A DNA stretch of 8,950 nucleotides from Alphaproteobacteria bacterium (GTDB lineage Bacteria; Pseudomonadota; Alphaproteobacteria; Caulobacterales; Caulobacteraceae). Below, piece after piece: positions 1-6,404 of the stretch (position 1 is its first letter; the number at the start of each line of letters is the position of its first letter). Position numbers and translations under genes: made by a program. Below the pieces are notes generated by a model, which was given only the letters and a program-made list of their open reading frames with translations, did not search any database and had not been told where the DNA came from. The stretch lies in assembly GCA_028869395.1 (NCBI GenBank), contig JAGWSE010000314.1, positions 1 to 8,950 of the forward strand, read 5' to 3'.

Positions 1-193
1 GCACCCAGTCGAGCACGGACAGGGTCTCGGCGAAGCCGCCGATCTGGATCGTGAAGGGCGCCTGGAGGAAGCGGAAATAGATCCCGTCGGCCGGCGAATT
101 GGCCATGACGATCGCGCCCAGGGCGGCCGCGGCCAGCAGCACGCCCGCGGTGCTCTCGGTCTTCAGGAACTCCAGCGTGATGCGCTTGGCCAT
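1..193 (-). CDS. nhaA: Na+/H+ antiporter NhaA, N-terminal part (runs off the left edge)
   Basis: Inner-membrane antiporter that exchanges sodium for protons in pH and salt homeostasis. Only the first 64 residues are inside the window. Reading back from the ATG at 193-191 gives MAKRITLEFLKTESTAGVLL, then an Ala-rich hydrophobic helix ending in the family-typical A-N-S-P (about residues 31-34), then F-L-Q-A-P-F and L-S-V-L-D-W-V. This order (amphipathic start, E-S-x-A/G-G, first membrane helix, A-N-S-P, beta hairpin, L-S-x-L-x-W) is the NhaA N-terminus. The catalytic aspartates lie outside the window. The gene diverges from the decarboxylase-like gene at 277 across 83 bp. I recognise it by eye and have not seen its C-terminal half, so an intact gene is assumed. 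Confidence 0.88.
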   Translation of the reverse strand, partial: MAKRITLEFLKTESTAGVLLAAAALGAIVMANSPADGIYFRFLQAPFTIQIGGFAETLSVLDWV

Positions 194-216
194 GGGCGCA
201 TGGGCTAGCACGGGCC

Positions 217-245
217 TTGCGCAACCGCGACCGTGCGCGGCTAAG
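217..245 (+). promoter_or_regulatory. Candidate sigma-70 promoter of the decarboxylase/SDR operon
   Basis: TTGCGC at 217-222 is followed after 17 bp by GCTAAG at 240-245, within GGCTAAGGTTTC. This resembles the alphaproteobacterial housekeeping consensus (TTGaC-like -35 and GCTA-like -10). It sits in the only intergenic space before the gene at 277 and predicts a leader of about 25 nt. It is inferred from motif match and spacing only. Confidence 0.4.
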
Positions 246-276
246 GTTTCGCCAGCACAGAGCCACGGGAGGGACC

Positions 277-840
277 ATGAGACTGAAAGCGCCGCGGATC
301 GCGCCGCTCTCCGACGCCGAACTCACGCCGGAGCAGGCCGAAGCGCTGGAGGCGTTCCGCCCCGCCCCCGTGCTGAACATCTTCCGCACCCTGGCCCATG
401 CGCCGAAGGCGCTGACGCGGTTCAACGCCTGGGGCGGCTATGTCCTGTCACGTCGCAACGACCTGCCGCCGCGCGAGCGCGAGATCGTGATCCTGCGCAC
501 CGGCTTCCTCTGCAAGTCCGGCTACGAGTGGACCCAGCACGTCCGCATCGGCCTGCGCGAGGGCCTTACCGACGACGAGGTCGTGCGCATCAAGCAAGGC
601 GCGGCCGCCGGCTGGAAGCCCGCCGACGCCATCCTGATCCGGGCCAGCGACGAACTGCACGCCGACCAGTTCATCACCGACGCCACCTGGGCGGAGCTGC
701 GCCGCCACTACTCGGAGAAGCAGTGCATGGACGTCGTCTTCACGGCCGCGCAGTACACCCAGGTCTCCATGTTCCTGAACACCTTCGGCGTGCAGCTGGA
801 CCAGGGCCAGACCCTGGATCCCGACCTGAAGGGGTTCTGA
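277..840 (+). CDS. Carboxymuconolactone decarboxylase (CMD/AhpD-like) family protein
   Basis: A 187-aa cytoplasmic all-helical protein of the CMD/AhpD-like family. Members include 4-carboxymuconolactone decarboxylases and alkylhydroperoxidase-like proteins. The core is at residues 62-105: D-L-P-P-R-E-R-E-I-V-I-L-R, then L-C-K-S-G-Y-E-W-T-Q-H, then G-L-T-D-D-E-V. Glu69, Cys79, Glu84 and His88 occupy the usual active-site helices. The second cysteine of the AhpD CxxC is absent (Cys79 is followed by K-S-G-Y), so a thiol peroxidase role is unlikely. I chose the ATG at 277 because GGGAGGGACC precedes it; an in-frame ATG at 217 has no such site and would overlap the promoter candidate. The stop is one base from the next start, so the pair is translationally coupled with the dehydrogenase. 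That suggests a shared catabolic step, but the substrate cannot be read from the sequence. Confidence 0.85.
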   Translation: MRLKAPRIAPLSDAELTPEQAEALEAFRPAPVLNIFRTLAHAPKALTRFNAWGGYVLSRRNDLPPREREIVILRTGFLCKSGYEWTQHVRIGLREGLTDDEVVRIKQGAAAGWKPADAILIRASDELHADQFITDATWAELRRHYSEKQCMDVVFTAAQYTQVSMFLNTFGVQLDQGQTLDPDLKGF

Positions 841-841
841 G

Positions 842-1642
842 ATGGCCGGGCGCCTGGAAGGCAAGCGCTGCATCGTCATGGGCGCGGGCCAGACCCCCGG
901 GGAGACCATCGGCAACGGCCGGGCGATCGCCATCCTGTTCGCCCGCGAGGGGGCCGAGGTCTTCTGCGTCGACCGCCATGGCGAACGGGCGGAAGAGACC
1001 GTGGCCATGGTCGGCAAGGAAGGCGGCCGCGCCTACGCCCTGCAGGCCGATGTCGCCAAGGGCTCCGACTGCGAAGGCGTGGTCGCCGCCGCCATGGAGC
1101 GATGGGGCGGCCTGGACGTGCTGGTCAACAATGTCGGCATCGGCGGCGGCGACGGGCCCGCCCACCGGGTGGAGGAGGCGGCCTTCGACCGCATCCTCAC
1201 CGTCAATCTGAAGGGCGCATGGCTGATGACCAAGGCGGCGCTCGCGGTGCTCCGCGAACAGGGCGCCGGCGCGATCGTCAACATCTCCTCCCTGGCGGCG
1301 GTGGCCGGCGGGACCCAGGTCGCCTACGAGGTCTCCAAGGCCGGCATGAACCGCCTGACCACCTCCGTGGCCGCGTCAAACGCGCGCCATGGGATCCGCT
1401 GCAACGCCATCATGCCGGGCTTCATGGACACGCCCATGGCGGTGGCCGGGATCGCGGCGGCCCGCGGAGAGAGCCAGCAGGTGGTGCGCGAGGCGCGCAA
1501 CGCCCGCGTGCCCCTGGGCGGCAAGATGGGGACCGCCTGGGACACCGCTTACGCCGCCCTGTTCCTCGCCTGCGACGAGGCCAGGTTCATCACCGGCGCC
1601 ATCCTGCCCGTGGACGGCGGCATGGGAACGCGGATCGGCTAG
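842..1642 (+). CDS. Short-chain dehydrogenase/reductase (SDR), NAD-type
   Basis: A 266-aa classical SDR, an NAD(P)-dependent alcohol/ketone oxidoreductase with a Rossmann fold. The glycine motif is stretched: G14-A-G-Q-TPGETI-G24-N-G26 instead of the usual G-x3-G-x-G, as in SDRs with a G-A-G-S-S...G-N-G start. Asp44 at the end of the second strand suggests NAD rather than NADP. Further motifs are D70-V, the N96-N-V-G strand, Asn122, Ser149, Tyr162-x3-Lys166 (the complete N-S-Y-K tetrad), P-G-F at about 191-193, and a C-terminal V-D-G-G-M. Length is normal for the family. The start is one base after the upstream stop, with AAGGGG inside the upstream gene as a likely ribosome site. The partner CMD-like gene suggests breakdown of an aromatic or lactone-type compound; this is inference from context. 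Confidence 0.9.
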   Translation: MAGRLEGKRCIVMGAGQTPGETIGNGRAIAILFAREGAEVFCVDRHGERAEETVAMVGKEGGRAYALQADVAKGSDCEGVVAAAMERWGGLDVLVNNVGIGGGDGPAHRVEEAAFDRILTVNLKGAWLMTKAALAVLREQGAGAIVNISSLAAVAGGTQVAYEVSKAGMNRLTTSVAASNARHGIRCNAIMPGFMDTPMAVAGIAAARGESQQVVREARNARVPLGGKMGTAWDTAYAALFLACDEARFITGAILPVDGGMGTRIG

Positions 1643-2124
1643 CGCCCGCGCACGCGGACCTTCGCCTCGGCGGCGTCGGCAACCCCGACGTGGCGGCGAT
1701 AGACCATCTCGCCGCCCATCCAGCCGGTGAACACCAGCACCGCCGTGACGATGGCCGACAGGACGATCCCGGTCGGCGCGAGGCCGCCCTGCGCGCCGCC
1801 CACGGCCCGGACCGCCAGGTTTGCGATCTCCAGCAGCACCGCGATCCCGTTGCCGACCAGATGCATCCAGGCCTGGCTCATGCCGCGCACCATGCGGTCG
1901 CCCAGGAAGTCCGCCAGGCCGAGAATCCCCGCAAGCGCGGCGGCCGCAAGTCCTGCCCCGATCAGCCACACCGAGGCGTCGGCGAAACCGGCCCGGTCCG
2001 TGGCCAGGTAGATGAGGTCTGTCACCAGGGCCGAGACGAAGAAGGCTATCGGGAACGGCACGATCATCGGGTGCAACGGGTGGCCCGCGATCTTGGCGGT
2101 GCTCTGCGGGTTGTGGTCAGACAT
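1639..2124 (-). CDS. DUF2231 family four-helix membrane protein
   Basis: A 161-aa integral inner-membrane protein with about four hydrophobic helices (residues 20-41, 52-74, 86-107, 119-138) and a basic C-terminus. The signature G14-H-P-L-H-P19 just before helix 1, followed by V-P-F-P-I, and the G-W-M-G-G-E-M-V-Y motif near 134-142 with a following R-H-V-G-V, are those of the DUF2231 family. The paired histidines have been thought of as possible metal or haem ligands in this family, but the function is unknown. The start at 2124 is supported by AGGAGG (plus-strand CCTCCT at 2132-2137) seven bases upstream. The gene is convergent with the SDR gene, and the two stops overlap in CTAG. Confidence 0.85.
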   Translation of the reverse strand: MSDHNPQSTAKIAGHPLHPMIVPFPIAFFVSALVTDLIYLATDRAGFADASVWLIGAGLAAAALAGILGLADFLGDRMVRGMSQAWMHLVGNGIAVLLEIANLAVRAVGGAQGGLAPTGIVLSAIVTAVLVFTGWMGGEMVYRRHVGVADAAEAKVRVRGR

Positions 2125-2311
2125 CTTCCGTCCTCCTGCGACTGCCGGATAGATCGGCGCGGGAGGCCGCGGGTTCCCGCCATGCGCGTGGGATGGTGAT
2201 CCACAGCCTGGAATCGGTGCGTTGACGTCTCAGACGGCGCAACACACGCTCTACTCGAAATGGGGAATCGGCGGGGAGGCGATTCGCGTCGTCCCGTCTG
2301 TGGGGAGCGGA

Positions 2312-2836
2312 ATGAGCGACGCGGCCTTCGAGAGCCGGATATCGGGCATCTTCAGCAAGATGCAGCAGCGGCTGGGCAGCCGGCTGGCCGCGGAGAAGGC
2401 CAAGGCCGAGAACCTGCAGTCGCAGGACACGCGCCGCGTCGCCTTCATCCTCACCGAGGCGATCGAGGAAGAGCTCAAGCCGGCGGTCAAGGAGGCGCTC
2501 TCCAGCTACGAGGACGCCATCAGCCGGCCGATGACGCCGAACGAGCGCTGGGAACACATCCTCACCCAGCAGATTGGCCAGGCGGTGGACTCGTCCGTGA
2601 AGCTGGCGCTGAGCCTCGACCGGGAGAGCCACCCCTGGAAGCCGCTGCTCTCCGACGAGGCGCCCAAGCTGCGTTCGCGCCTGGTGGGCGACGCCGAGGG
2701 GTATTTCGAGAAGATCGGCAAGCTGGGCGCCCGCGCCCGCCGCGCCTCCGATCCCGGCGTCGAATGGACCATGCGAATCGGCATGCTCGTCGTGGGCGTG
2801 GTGATCGGCTTTCTGCTGGCCAAGGTGATGCACTAA
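2312..2836 (+). CDS. Uncharacterised 174-aa protein with C-terminal membrane anchor
   Basis: I do not recognise a named family. The protein is charged and mostly helical. Residues 1-70 look amphipathic and possibly coiled (K/E/Q-rich, with E-A-I-E-E-E-L-K-P-A-V at about 49-59). A conserved-looking middle contains M-T-P-N-E-R-W (74-80) and R-E-S-H-P-W-K-P-L-L (104-113). A basic stretch R-A-R-R precedes one hydrophobic helix (about 154-172) and a K-V-M-H end. There is no N-terminal signal, so the body should be cytoplasmic with the C-terminus in the inner membrane, like a tail-anchored protein. I chose the ATG at 2312 because GGGGAGCGG precedes it; an in-frame TTG 90 bases upstream lacks a ribosome site. 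selO begins 48 bp downstream on the same strand, so co-transcription is possible. Confidence 0.75.
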   Translation: MSDAAFESRISGIFSKMQQRLGSRLAAEKAKAENLQSQDTRRVAFILTEAIEEELKPAVKEALSSYEDAISRPMTPNERWEHILTQQIGQAVDSSVKLALSLDRESHPWKPLLSDEAPKLRSRLVGDAEGYFEKIGKLGARARRASDPGVEWTMRIGMLVVGVVIGFLLAKVMH

Positions 2837-2884
2837 ACAAAGGCCGTCGCCCGGCGCGGCGAGAGGCGCCAATGTGCGCCGCCC

Positions 2885-4324
2885 ATGCCGACCTCGCCCG
2901 CCTACCGCGCCGATCCGAAATTCCCGGAGCTCGGGCCCGAGTTCGCCGACGCGGTCCAGGCGGCGCGGTTCCCGAAGACCCTGCTGCGGTTCCGCAACGA
3001 CCGGGCCGCCGCCAGCGTGGGGCTGGACGGCCTTTCCGACGACGAATGGGTCGCCCATTTCGGCCGGTTCGAGCCTCTGCCGGGCAACCTCGAGACGCCG
3101 CTCGCCCAGCGTTACCACGGCCATCAGTTCCGGGTTTACAACGCCGAGCTCGGCGACGGTCGCGGCTTCCTGTTCGCACAGCTTCGGGAGGCGGCGACAG
3201 ACCGCCTGCTCGACCTGGGGACCAAGGGCTCAGGCGAGACGCCCTGGTCGCGGCAGGGCGACGGGCGGCTCACGCTCAAGGGCGGCGTCCGCGAGGTGCT
3301 GGCGACCGGCATGCTGGAGGCGCTGGGGGTTCCGACCTCGCGCTCCTTCTCCCTGGTGGAGACGGGCGAGGCCCTGATGCGCACGGACGAGCCCTCGCCC
3401 ACCCGCGCCTCCGTCCTGGTGCGGCTCTCCTGGAGCCACATCCGTTTCGGCTCCTTCCAGCGGCACGCCTTCTTCGAGCGCGCCGATCGGATCGCCGGCC
3501 TGATCGACCATGTGATCGCCAACTATTACCCGCAGCTCGCCGGGGCCGGCGACAGGGCTGCGGCCCTGCTCGAGGCGGTGGTGGGTCGCATGGCGCGGCT
3601 GACCGCCCGCTGGATGGCGGCGGGTTTCGTGCACGGCGTGCTCAACACCGACAACATGTCGATCACCGGCGAGAGCTTCGACTACGGGCCCTACCGCTTC
3701 CTGCCGCGCAACGACCCGAACTTCACGGCGGCCTACTTCGACCAGACGGGGCTCTATGCGTTCGGCCGCCAGCCCGAGGCGGTGTTCTGGAACCTGCAGC
3801 AGCTCGCCGGCTGTTTCGGCCTGGTCACTGGCTCGGAGCCGCTGGTCGAGGCGCTCAACACCTTCGGGACGGCCTATCGGCGCGAATTGATCGCGGCCAT
3901 GCTCGACCGCCTCGGCCTCAGCCCGCGCGGCGAGGTGGAGGACGCCGCCCTGGTGCAGGCGACGTTCCGCGCCATCGCCGAGGGCGGCGAGCCGCTCCGC
4001 TGGGAGCCGTTCTTCTTCGACTGGTTCTGCGGCGACGAGGCCCGCGCGCTGGCGACGTCTCGCGGCGCGATCTACGCGGGCGAGGCGTTCGGTGAATTCC
4101 GCCGGCTGGTCGGGACCTACGAGCCCGACCGGCCGGGCCGGCTCGGCCACCCCTACTTTTCGAGGCCTGAGCCGGAGGAGCTGCTCTACGACGAGATCGA
4201 GGCGATTTGGGCGGCGATCGACCAGGCGGACGACTGGGCGCCGTTCGACGCCAAGCTCGCCGCCATCGATGCGGCGCGCCGCGCCTGGGGCCTGCCCTCG
4301 CAGCAGAGCTACGTCGGAACCTGA
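2885..4324 (+). CDS. selO: Protein adenylyltransferase SelO (YdiU/UPF0061 family)
   Basis: A 479-aa pseudokinase-fold enzyme. SelO binds ATP in an inverted orientation and transfers AMP to Ser/Thr/Tyr of target proteins in redox homeostasis (established for E. coli, Pseudomonas and yeast). Visible motifs are Y-H-G-H-Q-F (77-82), L-G-D-G-R-G (89-94), K114-G-S-G-E-T-P-W-S-R (nucleotide lysine), R-E-V-L (136-139), V-R180-L-S-W-S-H-I-R-F-G-S-F-Q, H-G-V-L-N-T-D256-N257-M-S-I, and D266-Y-G-P. D256, N257 and D266 occupy the positions of the catalytic and metal-binding residues. Length matches E. coli YdiU (about 478 aa). The C-terminus has no Cys or selenocysteine. The W-N-L-x2-L-A helix is followed by a tail with Y-F-S-R-P-E-P-E-E and D-D-W-A-P-F, which I associate with an alphaproteobacterial subgroup. 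The start ATG at 2885 is the only good candidate in frame, though its ribosome site (GAGAGG) is distant. Confidence 0.92.
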   Translation: MPTSPAYRADPKFPELGPEFADAVQAARFPKTLLRFRNDRAAASVGLDGLSDDEWVAHFGRFEPLPGNLETPLAQRYHGHQFRVYNAELGDGRGFLFAQLREAATDRLLDLGTKGSGETPWSRQGDGRLTLKGGVREVLATGMLEALGVPTSRSFSLVETGEALMRTDEPSPTRASVLVRLSWSHIRFGSFQRHAFFERADRIAGLIDHVIANYYPQLAGAGDRAAALLEAVVGRMARLTARWMAAGFVHGVLNTDNMSITGESFDYGPYRFLPRNDPNFTAAYFDQTGLYAFGRQPEAVFWNLQQLAGCFGLVTGSEPLVEALNTFGTAYRRELIAAMLDRLGLSPRGEVEDAALVQATFRAIAEGGEPLRWEPFFFDWFCGDEARALATSRGAIYAGEAFGEFRRLVGTYEPDRPGRLGHPYFSRPEPEELLYDEIEAIWAAIDQADDWAPFDAKLAAIDAARRAWGLPSQQSYVGT

Positions 4325-4330
4325 GCCGCA

Positions 4331-4404
4331 AACCCGTGTTCTCGCCCCCGGGAGCTTGCCGCGCTGGGAAGCCCCGGCCGTTCCTCCGTGCGGAGGTTCG
4401 GGTT
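4331..4404 (+). promoter_or_regulatory. Possible structured leader RNA (three-way junction) before a micro-gene
   Basis: Three helices can be drawn by hand. The closing stem is AACCCG (4331-4336) with CGGGTT (4399-4404). The second stem is 4348-4357 with 4369-4377, nine pairs with A4353 bulged. The third is CCTCC-GTGC-GGAGG (4383-4396). The 3' strand of the closing stem ends one base before the ribosome-binding site (AGGAGAGGAG, from 4406) of the 26-aa gene, so folding could affect its translation. GC-rich DNA often gives chance helices, no energy was computed, and it matches no riboswitch class I know. Confidence 0.3.
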
Positions 4405-4425
4405 CAGGAGAGGAGAGACGGGCCC

Positions 4426-4506
4426 ATGAAGGGTGTTCTGCTTTGGATGATCGGCATTCCCCTGCCGATCATCATTCTGCTGTACCTGTTCGGGGTCATG
4501 CACTGA
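4426..4506 (+). CDS. 26-aa single-helix membrane peptide
   Basis: A short open frame starting MKGVLLW, continuing I-G-I-P-L-P-I-I-I-L-L-Y-L-F-G and ending V-M-H. Nearly the whole peptide is one membrane helix with a Pro-x-Pro kink at about residues 12-14 and a short positive start, so insertion in the inner membrane is expected. A long purine-rich ribosome site (AGGAGAGGAGAG, 4406-4417) ends eight bases before the ATG, which is the main support for expression. Similar very small proteins with an I-P-x-P-I-I-I-L-L-Y core are, to my memory, widespread unnamed proteins in Alphaproteobacteria. Function is unknown. It lies 101 bp after selO on the same strand and may be read from the selO transcript. 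A run of hairpins follows its stop. Confidence 0.7.
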   Translation: MKGVLLWMIGIPLPIIILLYLFGVMH

Positions 4507-4518
4507 CCCCGCCAAGGT

Positions 4519-4603
4519 CCTTCCCCACGGGGGAGGCGGCGCGAAGCGCCGGAGGGGGTTTCGTCCGCTCGCTCTGAGCGGGCCCCCTCGCCGTCCGCGC
4601 GGA
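4519..4603. repeat. Tandem hairpin array between convergent genes (intergenic repeat / bidirectional terminator)
   Basis: Three hairpins abut one another: CCTTCCCC/GGGGGAGG (4519-4536, tight loop), CGGCGC-GAA-GCGCCG (4537-4551), and GAGGGGG/CCCCCTC (4552-4589) with an inner CCGCTC/GAGCGG stem (4565-4570 with 4576-4581). The palindrome TCCGCGCGGA follows at 4594-4603. The mosaic of a C-run/G-run arm plus GGCGC-GAA-GCGCC resembles dispersed intergenic repeats common in Caulobacter-type genomes. It fills the gap between the 26-aa gene and the converging eamA gene, so it probably ends transcription from both sides, although there is no U tract. Confidence 0.5.
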
Positions 4604-4623
4604 GCGTCCGTTGCCGGCGACCT

Positions 4624-5550
4624 TCAGCCGGCCCCCGACAGCTCGCCTTCCAGTCGGCGCACCTTCGGCCGCGACGCCCATTGCGCCAGCACCACGCCGG
4701 CCAGCGCGACGCCTGCGCCGACCGCCTGGGTCGGGCCCACCGCCTCTCCGAAGATCATCCATCCGAGCCAGGCGGCGACCACCGGCTGGACCAGCACGAC
4801 CACCGAGGCGACGGACGTCGGCAGCCGCCCCATGGCCCAGGCGATCGAGCCCTGGCCGGCCACGTGCATCAGCCCAAGGCCCACGCAGGCGGCGAGCCCG
4901 CCCGCGGTCCGCGGGGCGATCTGCTCGTGCAGCAGCAGGGCGGCGACCAGCATCAGCGGCGCGCCGATCACGCTCGACCAGAACATCAGCCGGCTCGCCG
5001 CTTCGGTCTTCCGGCCTTCGCCGATGGCCAGCATGTAGAGCGCGTACCAGAGCGCCGTCGTCACCGACAGCGCATTGCCGAGCGGCGCGTCCAGGCCCGG
5101 CCCGCCGCCCTTCGCCAGCGCCATGATCCAGGACCCCGCCACGGCGATCGCCACGGCCAGCAGGAACAGAGCGCGCGGCCGCTGCCTCAGGAAGATCCAG
5201 GCGAAGGCGGTGACCACCACCGGCGTCAGGTTGGACAGCACCGTGGCGTTGGTCACCGAGGTGTACTTGATGCCGTAGTGCCAGAAGCCGAGGTCGAGGG
5301 CGAACATCAGCCCGGCGGTCAGCGCCATGCGCGAGGGCCCGCGGATCGGCCCGCTCACCCGATAGGTCATCATCGCCAGGAACGGCAGCGCTACGACCAG
5401 CCGCCAGAATCCCGCCGCGGCCGGTCCGGTCGTGGTCAGCCGGACCAGGATCGGCGACAGGCCGATCACGCAGGCGCCGAACAGCAGCACCGCGATCGCG
5501 CGCCCGCGATCCTGCCCGCCCGCTTGCTGCGGCGTCACGGCTTCAGACAA
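4624..5550 (-). CDS. EamA/DMT-superfamily transporter
   Basis: A 308-aa inner-membrane protein with about ten hydrophobic helices arranged as two EamA repeats (roughly 18-145 and 156-292). Family features include S-P-I-L-V-R-L after helix 1, G-F-W-R-L, Y-T-S-V-T-N-A-T-V-L-S-N-L-T-P-V-V (96-112) and, in the second repeat, S-V-A-S-V-V-V-L-V-Q-P-V-V-A-A-W-L-G-W-M-I-F-G-E, with the usual hydrophobic-P...F-G-E ending. Such proteins mostly export amino acids or other small metabolites; the substrate is unknown. The start is a TTG at 5550-5548: GAGGAG (plus strand 5558-5563) lies seven bases upstream, and no ATG occurs before residue 60. It overlaps the gluQ stop by 8 bp, so translation is probably coupled to gluQ. 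Confidence 0.88.
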   Translation of the reverse strand: MSEAVTPQQAGGQDRGRAIAVLLFGACVIGLSPILVRLTTTGPAAAGFWRLVVALPFLAMMTYRVSGPIRGPSRMALTAGLMFALDLGFWHYGIKYTSVTNATVLSNLTPVVVTAFAWIFLRQRPRALFLLAVAIAVAGSWIMALAKGGGPGLDAPLGNALSVTTALWYALYMLAIGEGRKTEAASRLMFWSSVIGAPLMLVAALLLHEQIAPRTAGGLAACVGLGLMHVAGQGSIAWAMGRLPTSVASVVVLVQPVVAAWLGWMIFGEAVGPTQAVGAGVALAGVVLAQWASRPKVRRLEGELSGAG

Positions 5551-6394
5551 AACCCAACTCCTCGCGAATCCGGGCGGCCGTCATACCGCGTGCGCGCAGC
5601 TCGCGCAGCGTCTCCGACCGGTCCCGCTTTGCGAACCGCTTGCCGTCGGGGCCCATGAGCAGCCGATGGTGCCGGTAGACCGGGGCGGGCAGGCCGAGCA
5701 GCGCCTGCAGCAGCCGCTGCACGTGGGTCGCCTCGAAGAGATCCTGGCCGCGGATCACATGCGTGATCGCCTGCAGCGCATCGTCGACCACCACGGCGAG
5801 GTGGTAGGCGACGCCCACGTCCTTGCGGGCCAGCACCACGTCGCCGCCGAGCTCGGGCCGCACGCGCACCTCGCCGCGCTCGCCGCCCGGCCCTTCGCCC
5901 TCCTCGACGAACGCGAGGCGCTCGAACCCGCCCAGCGCCCGTTCGGCGGCCTCCAGCGACAGCCGCCAGGCGAACGGCTCGCCCGCCTCCAGCCGGCGGG
6001 CTTCCTCCGCGGCGGCCAGCGGACCGCCCCGGAAGGCGTCCATCCGTCCGTGCGGCGCGCTCAGCGTCGCCTGGGCGATCTCCTTGCGGGTCCTGAAGCA
6101 CCTGTAGACGAGGCCGCGCTCGGCCAGCTCGCGGAGCGCCCGGCCATAGTCCTCCATGTGCTCGGACTGGCGCCGCACCGGCGCCTCCCAGCTCAGCCCC
6201 AGCCAGGCCAGGTCCTCGAAGACGCCGGCCTCGTATTCGGGCCGGCAGCGGATCCGGTCGATGTCCTCGATGCGCAGGATGAAACGGCCGCGCGCCTGCT
6301 GCGCGGCGGTCCAGGCGCTCAGCGCCGAATAGGCGTGCCCCCGGTGCAGGTGGCCGGTGGGGGAGGGGGCGAAGCGGGTGACAAAGGCGGCCAC
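5543..6394 (-). CDS. gluQ: Glutamyl-Q tRNA(Asp) synthetase
   Basis: A 283-aa truncated relative of glutamyl-tRNA synthetase. GluQRS activates glutamate and attaches it to the queuosine base at position 34 of tRNA-Asp, not to the 3' end. Visible features are F-A-P-S-P-T-G-H-L-H-R-G-H (8-20, the HIGH signature), R-I-E-D-I-D (41-46, glutamate binding), V-V-D-D-A-L-Q-A-I-T-H-V-I-R-G-Q-D-L (202-219), and G-K-R-F-A-K-R-D (251-258, the KMSKS equivalent). The anticodon-binding domain of GluRS is absent and the length fits GluQRS. Of the zinc ligands known in the E. coli enzyme, only Cys99 (Y-R-C-F) remains. The start is GTG at 6394, ten bases after the tetR stop; its ribosome site is weak (CAGG). It lies between tetR and eamA in one minus-strand operon. 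Confidence 0.92.
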   Translation of the reverse strand: MAAFVTRFAPSPTGHLHRGHAYSALSAWTAAQQARGRFILRIEDIDRIRCRPEYEAGVFEDLAWLGLSWEAPVRRQSEHMEDYGRALRELAERGLVYRCFRTRKEIAQATLSAPHGRMDAFRGGPLAAAEEARRLEAGEPFAWRLSLEAAERALGGFERLAFVEEGEGPGGERGEVRVRPELGGDVVLARKDVGVAYHLAVVVDDALQAITHVIRGQDLFEATHVQRLLQALLGLPAPVYRHHRLLMGPDGKRFAKRDRSETLRELRARGMTAARIREELGFV

Positions 6395-6404
6395 CCGGCC
6401 TGAC

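Noticed and set aside
99..1211. Long plus-strand frame (370 codons) across the nhaA/CMD/SDR region
   Set aside because: It is Arg/Pro/Ala-rich out-of-frame reading of the genuine CMD and SDR genes, and it starts inside nhaA on the other strand.
2222..2311. N-terminal extension of the 174-aa gene from a TTG
   Set aside because: No ribosome site precedes the TTG, while GGGGAGCGG precedes the ATG at 2312. TTGACG at 2222 also looks like a -35 but has no -10 at proper spacing.
2260..4095. 611-codon plus-strand frame over the 174-aa gene and selO
   Set aside because: Low-complexity R/G/A-rich translation typical of a GC-rich shadow; the selO frame carries all family motifs.
2825..4506. Shared V-M-H C-terminus of the 174-aa protein and the 26-aa peptide
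   Set aside because: Only three residues after unrelated helices; most likely coincidence.
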